This document shows positions 16,947-24,060 of a stretch of DNA of 64,000 nucleotides, in pieces. The notes under the pieces were generated by a model. That model had not been told where the DNA came from and did not search any database. It saw only the letters and a program-made list of their open reading frames with translations. The stretch is from Paracoccus denitrificans (lineage in GTDB: Bacteria; Pseudomonadota; Alphaproteobacteria; Rhodobacterales; Rhodobacteraceae). The position numbers and the translations under genes are program-made. The stretch lies in assembly GCA_003240735.1 (NCBI GenBank), contig QFNE01000002.1, forward strand, positions 124,001-188,000. The letters run 5' to 3'. Within the stretch, counting starts at the first letter, position 1, and every line of letters begins with the position of its first letter.

Positions 16947-17465
16947 TCAGTCGCTGCCGCGATAGGGTTCGACGTATTGCAGCGCCATGTCCCACGGGAA
17001 GAAGATCCACGTGTCCTGACTGACCTCGGTGATATAGGTCTGGACCATGTGGTTGCCCTTGGGCTTGGCGTAGACGGTCGCGAAGTGGGCCTTGGGATAC
17101 AGCGACCGCACCAGCTCCAGCGTGCGGCCGGAGTCCACCAGATCGTCGACGACGAGGACGCCGTCACCATCACCCATCATCTGGGCATCCGGGGATTTCA
17201 GGACGCGAAGATCGCCCTGCGAACCCTTCAGGTAGGATTTGACAGAAATCGTGTCGATCGTGCGGATGTCAAGCTCTCGGGCGACGATCATCGCCGGCAC
17301 CATCCCGCCCCGCGTGATCGCGACGACCGCGCGCCATTCGCCTTCCGGCCCGGGGCCGTGTCCTTGCAGCCGCCACGCCAGTGCGCGGGCGTCGCGGTGC
17401 AGCTGATCCCAGCTGACGTGAAAGCCGCGTTCATGCGGCAGGCGGTCGATGGTTTCACGGGCCAT
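16947..17465 (-). CDS. gpt: Xanthine(-guanine) phosphoribosyltransferase
   Basis: The 172-residue purine salvage enzyme transfers phosphoribose from PRPP to xanthine or guanine, giving XMP or GMP. The PRPP-binding signature GVLVVDDLVDSGRTLELV is present near residues 102-119, and AITRGGMVPAMIVARELDIR is the type I PRTase nucleotide loop. The length equals the E. coli Gpt class. ATG at 17465 has AAGGAA ten bases upstream. It starts 18 bases after the LysE-family stop, in the same direction. Confidence 0.93.
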   Translation of the reverse strand: MARETIDRLPHERGFHVSWDQLHRDARALAWRLQGHGPGPEGEWRAVVAITRGGMVPAMIVARELDIRTIDTISVKSYLKGSQGDLRVLKSPDAQMMGDGDGVLVVDDLVDSGRTLELVRSLYPKAHFATVYAKPKGNHMVQTYITEVSQDTWIFFPWDMALQYVEPYRGSD

Positions 17466-17483
17466 GGGCGGCAGTTCCTTGAT

Positions 17484-18098
17484 CTAGTGGCGAAGGATCA
17501 ACGATAGCCCCAGAACGCCAATCAGCGCCCCGGCGACTCGGTCGATCCAGGCTTTTGCGCCGAAATAGCGTCGGCGGACAGGGCCGGTCGCCACCAGCGC
17601 GGTGACGGCGGCGTAAAACGACAACTCGATCAGCAGCGCAAGCAGATAGATCTGCGCGGACTGCGTGAACCCGTGCAAAGCCGGAAAGATCAGCAGGATC
17701 ACGGACGAATAAAACAGCGCAGGCTTGGGGTTTGAAAGGTTCAGGACGATCCCGTGCCAGAACCCCGGACCGGCCGCCATGGCATCCGCCGGCGTCAGCG
17801 GGTCGTTGGCGTGGCGAAACAGCTGCCACGCGACATAAAGAAGATAGGCCCCGCCGATGAGCTTCAGCGCGACGAACAGCGACGGTAGCCAATGAAACAG
17901 GACCGTCAGCCCGAACAACGCGAACAGGCACCAAAACGACGCCCCGACCGCCAGCCCCATCGCATAGGGCATCGCTGCCGCACGTCCCCGCGCCGCGGCG
18001 GTTCGCGTCGCGGCGATGATCGCAGGGCCGGGGGTCAGGATGGCGAGCCCGAGCGTCGAGACGAACACCGTCAGCTGCGCCAGCGTGATGCCGTCCAT
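17484..18098 (-). CDS. LysE-family amino-acid exporter (RhtB type)
   Basis: The 204-residue inner-membrane protein with about six hydrophobic segments begins TLAQLTVFVSTLGLAILTPGPAII, the LysE/RhtB signature. GGAYLLYVAWQLFR and GIVLNLSNPKPALFYSSVILL are further family blocks. It should export an amino acid or derivative; the substrate is not predictable. It lies between fabI (stop 12 bases upstream) and gpt, in a minus-strand run fabI-lysE-gpt-DUF2127. Confidence 0.9.
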   Translation of the reverse strand: MDGITLAQLTVFVSTLGLAILTPGPAIIAATRTAAARGRAAAMPYAMGLAVGASFWCLFALFGLTVLFHWLPSLFVALKLIGGAYLLYVAWQLFRHANDPLTPADAMAAGPGFWHGIVLNLSNPKPALFYSSVILLIFPALHGFTQSAQIYLLALLIELSFYAAVTALVATGPVRRRYFGAKAWIDRVAGALIGVLGLSLILRH

Positions 18099-18110
18099 TG
18101 CAGGGTTGCC

Positions 18111-18935
18111 TTACTTCGCCGTGGCGATATCGGGTGCGTCGACCGCTTTCATTCCGACGATATGGTATCCCGCGTCGACGTGGTGCGTTTCACCCGTGAC
18201 GCCGGACCCAAGATCGGACAGCAGATAAAGCGCGGACTTGCCGACATCATCGATGGTCACGTTGCGCCGCAGGGGCGAGTTCAGCTCGTTCCATTTCAGG
18301 ATATAGCGGAAATCACCGATGCCGGATGCGGCCAGCGTCTTGATCGGCCCGGCCGAGATGCCGTTCACGCGGATGCCGTCCTTGCCAAGGTCTTCGGCCA
18401 GATAGCGGACCGATGCCTCAAGCGCGGCTTTGGCCACGCCCATGACGTTATAATGGGGCATGACGCGTTCGGCGCCATAGTAGGTCAGCGTGACCATGCT
18501 GCCGCCATCCTTCATCAGCGCCGCCGCGCGGCGCGCGATGGCGGTGAAGGAATAGACCGAGATATCCATCGTCTTCAGGAAGTTGTCGCGCGACGTATCG
18601 CAGTAACGTCCGCGCAATTCGTCCTTATCGGAAAACCCGATCGCGTGGACGACGAAATCGATCGCGCCCCAGCGGGTTTCCAGCTCCGTGAACAGCGCGT
18701 CGACAGAGTCCATGTCACCCACATCGCAGGGCAGCACGATTTCCGAGCCCAGCTGGCTTGCCAGTGGCTCAACCCGTTTTTTCAACGCATCGCCTTGATA
18801 GGAAAAGGCAAGTTCCGCACCATGATCGGCCAGCGCGCGGGCAATGCCCCATGCGATCGACTTGTCGTTGGCCAGCCCCATGATCAGTCCGCGCTTGCCT
18901 GACATCAGGCCTTGCGCCGCAGCTTCGCTTGACAT
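18111..18935 (-). CDS. fabI: Enoyl-[acyl-carrier-protein] reductase (NADH)
   Basis: The 274-residue short-chain dehydrogenase performs the last reduction of each fatty-acid elongation round. GLMSGKRGLIMGLANDKSIAWGIA is the modified glycine-rich cofactor loop of FabI, and YYGAERVMPHYNVMGVAKAALE holds the Tyr-x6-Lys active pair. SAGPIKTLAASGI is the substrate-loop region targeted by triclosan-like inhibitors in homologues. It is divergent from pdxH with a 65-bp gap that must contain both promoters. Confidence 0.96.
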   Translation of the reverse strand: MSSEAAAQGLMSGKRGLIMGLANDKSIAWGIARALADHGAELAFSYQGDALKKRVEPLASQLGSEIVLPCDVGDMDSVDALFTELETRWGAIDFVVHAIGFSDKDELRGRYCDTSRDNFLKTMDISVYSFTAIARRAAALMKDGGSMVTLTYYGAERVMPHYNVMGVAKAALEASVRYLAEDLGKDGIRVNGISAGPIKTLAASGIGDFRYILKWNELNSPLRRNVTIDDVGKSALYLLSDLGSGVTGETHHVDAGYHIVGMKAVDAPDIATAK

Positions 18936-19000
18936 GCCTTGTCCCCGCGTTTCTTACGTTATCCGATCACGATTAAGCGAAAGGTCAGGGGGCATCAAGT

Positions 19001-19606
19001 ATGAGTGACCGCACGGAAATCTTCGCTGGCGACGACCCGTTCCAATTGGCCCGCGACTGGCTGGCCGATGCCACCGTGTCCGAACCGAACGACCCCAACG
19101 CCATCGCCCTGGCCACGGTCGATGCGGAGGGCATGCCCGATGTGCGCATGGTGCTGCTGAAGGAAATCGAGGACGATGCCTTCGTGTTCTACACAAACTA
19201 CGACAGCGCCAAGGGCCAACAGATCGCGGCAACCGGCAAGGCCGCGTTTGTGATGCACTGGAAATCGCTTCGCCGTCAGATCCGTGTGCGTGGCAATGTC
19301 ACCCGCGAAGACGGCGCGCAGGCCGACGCCTATTACCAAAGCCGCGCGCTGCAGTCGCGCATCGGCGCGTGGGCCAGTCGGCAAAGCCAACCGCTCGACA
19401 GCCGCGCGACGCTGGTGGCCGAGGCCGCGCGGCAGGGTCTGGCGCAGGGGTTGAACCCCAAGCGACCGCCGTTCTGGGGCGGGTTTCGCATTCGTCCGGT
19501 GCAGATGGAGTTCTGGGCCGACGGCGCGTTTCGTCTGCATGATCGGTTCCGCTGGTCGCGCGTCATGGCTGACGATCCTTGGGATGTGGTACGCCTGAAC
19601 CCTTAA
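19001..19606 (+). CDS. pdxH: Pyridoxamine/pyridoxine 5'-phosphate oxidase
   Basis: The 201-residue FMN enzyme oxidises pyridoxamine or pyridoxine 5'-phosphate to pyridoxal 5'-phosphate. FMN-contact blocks are seen: PDVRMVLLKEI, FVFYTNYDSAKGQQI, SLRRQIRVRG, and the C-terminal RPVQMEFW...RLHDRFRW. The length is typical. ATG 19001 follows CAGGGGG. It faces away from fabI. Confidence 0.95.
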   Translation: MSDRTEIFAGDDPFQLARDWLADATVSEPNDPNAIALATVDAEGMPDVRMVLLKEIEDDAFVFYTNYDSAKGQQIAATGKAAFVMHWKSLRRQIRVRGNVTREDGAQADAYYQSRALQSRIGAWASRQSQPLDSRATLVAEAARQGLAQGLNPKRPPFWGGFRIRPVQMEFWADGAFRLHDRFRWSRVMADDPWDVVRLNP

Positions 19607-19735
19607 AAAGCGCCATTTCGGACATCATTTGTGTGTCGTGGGGTTGCATCATTGCGTGAAGAATCTGATGTTGCGCGCTTGTGGATGACGGCAGACGGGC
19701 GGCAAGGCGCCGAGGCCATTGATCGACCGGGCTGG

Positions 19736-20299
19736 ATGACGATGACGACCGATGAAACGCAGGAACTTGAGCCCCGGGACACGGTGGTCACTGGCCGAAT
19801 CAAGTGGTTTGATTCGGCAAAGGGATACGGATTTCTGACCGACGACGGCACGGGACAGGACGTCCTGCTGCACGGCAATGTCCTGCGCAAATTCGGACAG
19901 TCGACCGTCGTCGAAGGTGCGCCGATCGTCGTGCTGGCGGTGGAAACGCCCCGCGGACGTCAAGCCGCCGCCGTTCTGTCGATTGAAAGCACTGCACAGG
20001 AATACGCGCCGATTGCCGATCTGGCCGCCGGGCATCTGCCACCGCTGCCATCGCTGCCTTTGCGACCCGCGCGGGTAAAGTGGTTCGACAAGGCCAAGGG
20101 CTTCGGCTTTGCCAGCCTGTTCGGCCATCGCGGCGACGTCTTCCTGCATCTGGAGGTCGTGCGCCATTCGGGTTTTGGCGATCTTTTCCCCGGCGAAGCG
20201 GTGGCCCTACGTGTCGTCGACGGCCCACGGGGGATGATGGCGGCACAGGTCGCATCGTGGGATTTCGCCGCCGCCCCAGAGCCCGAGGTGCAAGCATGA
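19736..20299 (+). CDS. Double cold-shock-domain protein
   Basis: The protein holds two CspA-type domains in one chain. The first is VTGRIKWFDSAKGYGFLTDDGTGQDVLLHGNVLR and the second is RPARVKWFDKAKGFGFASLFGHRGDVFLHLEVVR. Both keep RNP1 (KGYGF, KGFGF) and RNP2-like (DVLLH, DVFLH) single-strand nucleic-acid motifs. They are joined by a linker of about 30 residues. Start choice is uncertain: ATG 19736, ATG 19685 and GTG 19631 are all in frame and none has a convincing ribosome site. I give the shortest. The stop overlaps the DUF192 ATG by 4 bp. It probably acts as an RNA chaperone. Confidence 0.87.
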   Translation: MTMTTDETQELEPRDTVVTGRIKWFDSAKGYGFLTDDGTGQDVLLHGNVLRKFGQSTVVEGAPIVVLAVETPRGRQAAAVLSIESTAQEYAPIADLAAGHLPPLPSLPLRPARVKWFDKAKGFGFASLFGHRGDVFLHLEVVRHSGFGDLFPGEAVALRVVDGPRGMMAAQVASWDFAAAPEPEVQA

Positions 20300-20787
20300 T
20301 CGCCCGGCTGACGCTGGCGGTCGCGGCGTTTGTTGCCACTGTTGGCGCGGCGTCGGCTGCGTGCGAACCGGGAGAGGCGGAGTTTCTGACCCCTTCCGGC
20401 AAGCAGATCGAGATTGCGACAGAAATCGCAGCGACCGGCGCGGCCCGGCAGCAGGGGCTGATGGGCCGCACCCATCTGGACCCGCGATCCGGCATGCTGT
20501 TCGTTTATCCATATCCGCAGCGGGTCGGGTTCTGGATGCGCAATACGCTGATCCCGCTCGACATGATCTTCATGGATGCCACCGGAACGGTGCGCCATGT
20601 CCATGCCCATGCCAAGCCGCTGGATGAAACCGACATTCCCGGAAACACCCCCGACGACAAGCACCCCGAGCGTCAGTTCGTGCTGGAAATCAGCGGGGGC
20701 GAGGCTGCGCGACTGGGCATCGGTGTGGGTGCCAGAATGCGTCACGCCGCGGTGTCGCAAGCCACGGCCGCCGCCCCCTGCGAATGA
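20296..20787 (+). CDS. DUF192 secreted protein
   Basis: This 163-residue protein has a signal peptide (MIARLTLAVAAFVATVGAASA) and the DUF192 core (PF02643): ARQQGLMGRTHLDPRSGMLFVYPYPQRVGFWMRNTLIPLDMIFMD, then PERQFVLEISGGEAARLGI. The family is widespread, exported and of unknown function. ATG 20296 overlaps the cold-shock gene stop (ATGA), so translation is coupled, and both end at a strong terminator at 20797. Confidence 0.9.
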   Translation: MIARLTLAVAAFVATVGAASAACEPGEAEFLTPSGKQIEIATEIAATGAARQQGLMGRTHLDPRSGMLFVYPYPQRVGFWMRNTLIPLDMIFMDATGTVRHVHAHAKPLDETDIPGNTPDDKHPERQFVLEISGGEAARLGIGVGARMRHAAVSQATAAAPCE

Positions 20788-20796
20788 CCCGATACA

Positions 20797-20826
20797 AAAA
20801 CGCCGCCCCGGAGAGGGCGGCGTTTT
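20797..20826. terminator. Bidirectional terminator between DUF192 gene and efp
   Basis: AAAACGCCGCCC and GGGCGGCGTTTT form a perfect 12-bp stem with loop CGGAGA, followed by GCTTTTG on the plus strand and by a T-run on the minus strand. It serves both converging genes. Confidence 0.9.
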
Positions 20827-20848
20827 GCTTTTGCGGTGGGACCGGACC

Positions 20849-21415
20849 TTAGTCCTTGGCACGCTCCACGTAGCTGTTGTCTTCGGTGTTGATGACGATC
20901 CGGGTGCCGACGCCGATATGCGGGGGCACCATCACGCGCAGACCTTCGTCGCAGACGGCAGGCTTGTAGGACGACGAGGCGGTCTGGCCTTTGACGACCG
21001 GCTCGGTCTCGGTCACTTCGACGGTGACGCGCTGGGGCAGCTGCATCGAGATCGGGACTTCGTTGTGGACCTGCAGGAAGACGCGGATGCCTTCCTTCAG
21101 GTAGGGCGACTGGTCGCCCACGACGTCGGTGCTGACGACGACCTGTTCATAGGTCTCGGGCTCCATGAAGTGGAAGCCTTCGCCGTCTTCATACAGATAG
21201 TCATAGGACCGTTCGTCGACATGGGCTTTTTCGACCTGCTCGGTCGTGCGCCAGCGTTCCGACACCTTCACACCGTCCGAGATGCGACGCATGTCGACCT
21301 GGGTCACGGGCGTGCCTTTGCCGGGGTGGAAGTTCTGGGCGGTCAGGACGACATACAGCTTGCCTTCCATTTCGACGACGTTGCCTTTGCGCAGGCTGGA
21401 TGCGATGACTTTCAC
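20849..21415 (-). CDS. efp: Elongation factor P
   Basis: The 188-residue translation factor rescues ribosomes stalled at polyproline. The modified-lysine loop reads NFHPGKGTPVTQVDMR, with K33 the expected modification site. All three OB/KOW domains are present to the C-terminal VGTRIVINTEDNSYVERAKD. The start is GTG (codon ending at 21415), with AAGGA eight bases upstream. The much longer open frame through this region is not coding. The lysine ligase gene epmA lies divergently, 90 bp away, which argues that K33 is beta-lysylated. Confidence 0.95.
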   Translation of the reverse strand: MKVIASSLRKGNVVEMEGKLYVVLTAQNFHPGKGTPVTQVDMRRISDGVKVSERWRTTEQVEKAHVDERSYDYLYEDGEGFHFMEPETYEQVVVSTDVVGDQSPYLKEGIRVFLQVHNEVPISMQLPQRVTVEVTETEPVVKGQTASSSYKPAVCDEGLRVMVPPHIGVGTRIVINTEDNSYVERAKD

Positions 21416-21505
21416 GGACGGTTTCCTTGCCACGGTGGGGGTTGCGACATAAGCGCATATGGCGCGTCCCCTAACCCACCCGCGCGCGGAATGCCAGAGA
21501 TTGCC

Positions 21506-22561
21506 ATGACAGACCCCGCCAACGCCGGTGTCAGCCCCTGGTGGGCCCCCGACCGCCACGCCGACCGCCGACCGGCGCTGATGGCCCGAAACCGGATCCA
21601 GCGTCTGGTCCGCGACTGGCTGGACCGGCACGACTTTGTCGAGGTTGATCCCGCGGCACTTGTGACCAGCCCGGGAAACGAGGCGCATCTGCACGCCTTT
21701 GCCACCGACGCGATCGGCAATGACGGCGTGGCGCAGCGGATGTATCTGCACACGTCCCCCGAATTTGCGATGAAAAAGCTGCTCGCCGCAGGTGAACAGC
21801 GGATCGCGGCCTTTTCCCACGTGTGGCGCAACCGTGAACGCACCGCGCGTCACAGCCCGGAATTCACGATGCTCGAATGGTATCGCGTGGGCGAGGGGTA
21901 TGAGACGCTGATGTCGGACTGCGCCGATCTGCTGGCACTGGCCGCCAAAGGGGCAGGGACCGACATGCTGCGGCGCGGGGACGCGACCTGCGATCCGTTT
22001 GCCGCGCCTGAACGGATTTCGGTCGCGGACGCCATGCGCGAATTCGCGGGCATCGACCTTTTGTCGACCATCGCGCCGGATGGAACGACCGACCGCGACG
22101 GGCTGTCTGCGATGATGGCGGTGGCGGGCATCCGCGTGGCCCATGACGACACATGGTCCGACATGCTGTCCCGCGCGCTGGTCGAGCGGGTCGAGCCGCG
22201 CCTTGGCATGGGGCGCGCCACGATCCTTGACCGATATCCCACGCCCGAGGCCGCGCTGGCCAGACGCACGGCCGACGATCCGCGTGTCGCGGAACGGTTC
22301 GAGCTTTATGCCTGCGGGCTTGAGCTTGCCAATGGATTTGGCGAGTTGACCGACGCCCCCGAACAACGCCGCCGCTTTCAGGCCGAGATGGACGAAAAGG
22401 AACGCATTTACGGCGAACGCTATCCGCTGGACGAAGATTTTCTGGCGGCGCTTGAGATCATGCCTGACGCAAGCGGGATCGCGCTGGGGTTCGACAGGCT
22501 TGTCATGCTGGCCACGGCGGCGCCCCGAATTGATGATGTTGTCTGGACGCCCGTGGGCTGA
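21506..22561 (+). CDS. epmA: EF-P--(R)-beta-lysine ligase (GenX/PoxA/YjeA)
   Basis: The 351-residue protein is a truncated class II lysyl-tRNA synthetase lacking the anticodon domain. WRNRERTARHSPEFTMLEWYRV is motif 2, and the C-terminus GIALGFDRLVMLATAAPRIDDV is motif 3. It attaches (R)-beta-lysine to the EF-P lysine. ATG 21506 is chosen because MTDPANAGVSPWW fits homologues; ATG 21491 is also possible. The beta-lysine-making aminomutase (EpmB) is not in the window. It shares a divergent promoter region with efp. Confidence 0.92.
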   Translation: MTDPANAGVSPWWAPDRHADRRPALMARNRIQRLVRDWLDRHDFVEVDPAALVTSPGNEAHLHAFATDAIGNDGVAQRMYLHTSPEFAMKKLLAAGEQRIAAFSHVWRNRERTARHSPEFTMLEWYRVGEGYETLMSDCADLLALAAKGAGTDMLRRGDATCDPFAAPERISVADAMREFAGIDLLSTIAPDGTTDRDGLSAMMAVAGIRVAHDDTWSDMLSRALVERVEPRLGMGRATILDRYPTPEAALARRTADDPRVAERFELYACGLELANGFGELTDAPEQRRRFQAEMDEKERIYGERYPLDEDFLAALEIMPDASGIALGFDRLVMLATAAPRIDDVVWTPVG

Positions 22562-22683
22562 ATGCCCATATTCGCACCGAACTTGACCCGGACGGATGGC
22601 TTGCCCGAAGGTCCGCGTCAATGCCACGCGCTGCGTGACGCACAGAAGACCGCTCTGACCAACGACTGAACGAAGGACCGCAC

Positions 22684-23622
22684 ATGGCCGATGATCCCTA
22701 TGCCGCATTGGGTGTAAGCAAGACGGCCAGCGACGCCGAGATCAAGAAGGCTTATCGCAAGATCGCCAAGGCCGACCACCCGGATCTGAATGACGACCCC
22801 AAGGCACACGAACGTTTCAAAGCTGCGGCGTCGGCCTATGACCTGTTGAAAGACCCCGAACAGCGGCGGCGCTTTGATGCCGGTGAAATCGACGGGTCCG
22901 GTCAGGAACGGCCGCAGCGCCAGTATTACCGCGACTATGCCGGCGCGCAGGACAACCCCTATCGCGGGCAAGCGAATTACGGCGATTTCTCGGACGTGTT
23001 CGACGATTTGTTCGGTGGCGCGCGGGCCGGTGGCGGCTTTGGCGGGTTCGCCGGGGGTGGCGGTGGTCGCCGCCAAAGCTTCGACATGCGTGGACAGGAT
23101 CAGCGGTTCAATCTGGAAGTTGACTTCATGACGGCCGCGAAGGGCGGCACGACGCGGATCACCATGCCTGATGGCAGTTCGCTGGACGTGAAGATCCCTG
23201 AAGGGACGCGCGACGGGCAGACCATCCGTCTGCGCGGCAAGGGCGGCGAAGGCATGGGCAGCGGCGGTCCCGGGGACGCGCTGCTGACGATCTCCGTGGC
23301 CGACGATCCGAACTGGCGGCGGACGGGCGATGACGTGGAGGTAACGTTGCCCATCACCATCGACGAGGCTGTGTTGGGCGGCAAGGTCGAGGCACCGACC
23401 ATCGACGGCCCGGTCAAGCTGTCTGTCCCGGCCGGGGCGTCCAGCGGTCGCCGTCTGCGGCTGAAAGGTCGCGGGCTGAATGCGGGTGGCGGAAAGCGGG
23501 GCGATCAGTTCGTCGTCCTGCAGGTCGCGCTGCCGCACGAGATCGACGACGACCTGAAAGAGTTCATGGAGAAATGGCGTGAAAACCACGCTTATGATCC
23601 TCGGAAAGGGGGTGCGAAATGA
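22684..23622 (+). CDS. cbpA: CbpA-type DnaJ co-chaperone
   Basis: This 312-residue protein has a J domain at 4-68 with HPD at 32-34, a Gly/Phe-rich stretch (FGGARAGGGFGGFAGGGGG) near 110-128, and two beta-sandwich client domains (VDFMTAAKGGTTRITMPDGSSLDVKIPEG; VEVTLPITIDEAVLGGKVEAPTIDGPVKLSVPAG). There is no CxxCxGxG zinc domain, so it is type II (CbpA), not DnaJ. It stimulates DnaK. Its stop overlaps the downstream cbpM-like ATG by 4 bp (ATGA), the usual arrangement for the chaperone and its modulator. Confidence 0.93.
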   Translation: MADDPYAALGVSKTASDAEIKKAYRKIAKADHPDLNDDPKAHERFKAAASAYDLLKDPEQRRRFDAGEIDGSGQERPQRQYYRDYAGAQDNPYRGQANYGDFSDVFDDLFGGARAGGGFGGFAGGGGGRRQSFDMRGQDQRFNLEVDFMTAAKGGTTRITMPDGSSLDVKIPEGTRDGQTIRLRGKGGEGMGSGGPGDALLTISVADDPNWRRTGDDVEVTLPITIDEAVLGGKVEAPTIDGPVKLSVPAGASSGRRLRLKGRGLNAGGGKRGDQFVVLQVALPHEIDDDLKEFMEKWRENHAYDPRKGGAK

Positions 23623-23972
23623 CCACCCGTTATCTGACCCGCTCTGAGCTTCTGGACGTGCTGCAGGGGTTGGCCGACCAGCAGCTGGATGCGCTCATCA
23701 GCGCCGGCGCGGTCCTGCCGGTCCATTCTGAATCCGGCCAGCGTTTTCGCGATGTGGATGTCGCGCGGCTGCGGCTGATCCTTGATTTGGACGACGCGTT
23801 TTCCCTTGATACCGATGCGATGACGCTGGTCCTGTCACTGGTCGATCAGGTGAACGGTCTGCGTGGCGACATGCAGGCCGTTCTGCGCGCGGTCGCGGCG
23901 GAAGAGCCGTCGACCCGTGCCCGTCTGCGGCAGGTGATCAGCGAAACACATATCCGTATCCGGACCGAGTGA
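23619..23972 (+). CDS. cbpM: CbpM-like chaperone modulator (MerR-like)
   Basis: This 117-residue protein has an N-terminal winged-helix-like region (YLTRSELLDVLQGLADQQLDALISAGAVLPV) and a helical C-terminal half (LILDLDDAFSLDTDAMTLVLSLVDQVNGLRGDMQAVL). This matches CbpM, which binds the CbpA J domain and blocks its interaction with DnaK. The overlap with cbpA supports the assignment. The sequence is divergent, so I hold it below cbpA in certainty. Confidence 0.83.
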   Translation: MTTRYLTRSELLDVLQGLADQQLDALISAGAVLPVHSESGQRFRDVDVARLRLILDLDDAFSLDTDAMTLVLSLVDQVNGLRGDMQAVLRAVAAEEPSTRARLRQVISETHIRIRTE

Positions 23973-23996
23973 TCGGCGTCTTGGAAACGTCACATT

Positions 23997-24016
23997 CCTG
24001 ACACCTGATTGTCAGG
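23997..24016. promoter_or_regulatory. Inverted repeat upstream of phytase-like gene
   Basis: CCTGACA (23997-24003) and TGTCAGG (24010-24016) form a perfect 7-bp inverted repeat with a 6-base centre, 45 bp before the phytase-like ATG. TGTCA-type half-sites recall PhoB boxes, but the inverted, not direct, layout argues against a canonical one. It could also be a transcript hairpin at the end of cbpM. Confidence 0.35.
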
Positions 24017-24060
24017 GTTGGTCTGCAAAACGCCTCGACTGTTTCATCGTCGAGGATTTC

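Noticed and set aside
22562..22683. Small gene between epmA and cbpA
   Set aside because: 122 bp without a credible start plus ribosome site; treated as promoter region for cbpA.
20849..22708. A 619-codon minus-strand frame and a 661-codon plus-strand frame
   Set aside because: They fuse real efp or epmA codons with antisense or out-of-gene sequence. Ribosome sites and domain limits give efp at 20849-21415 and epmA at 21506-22561.
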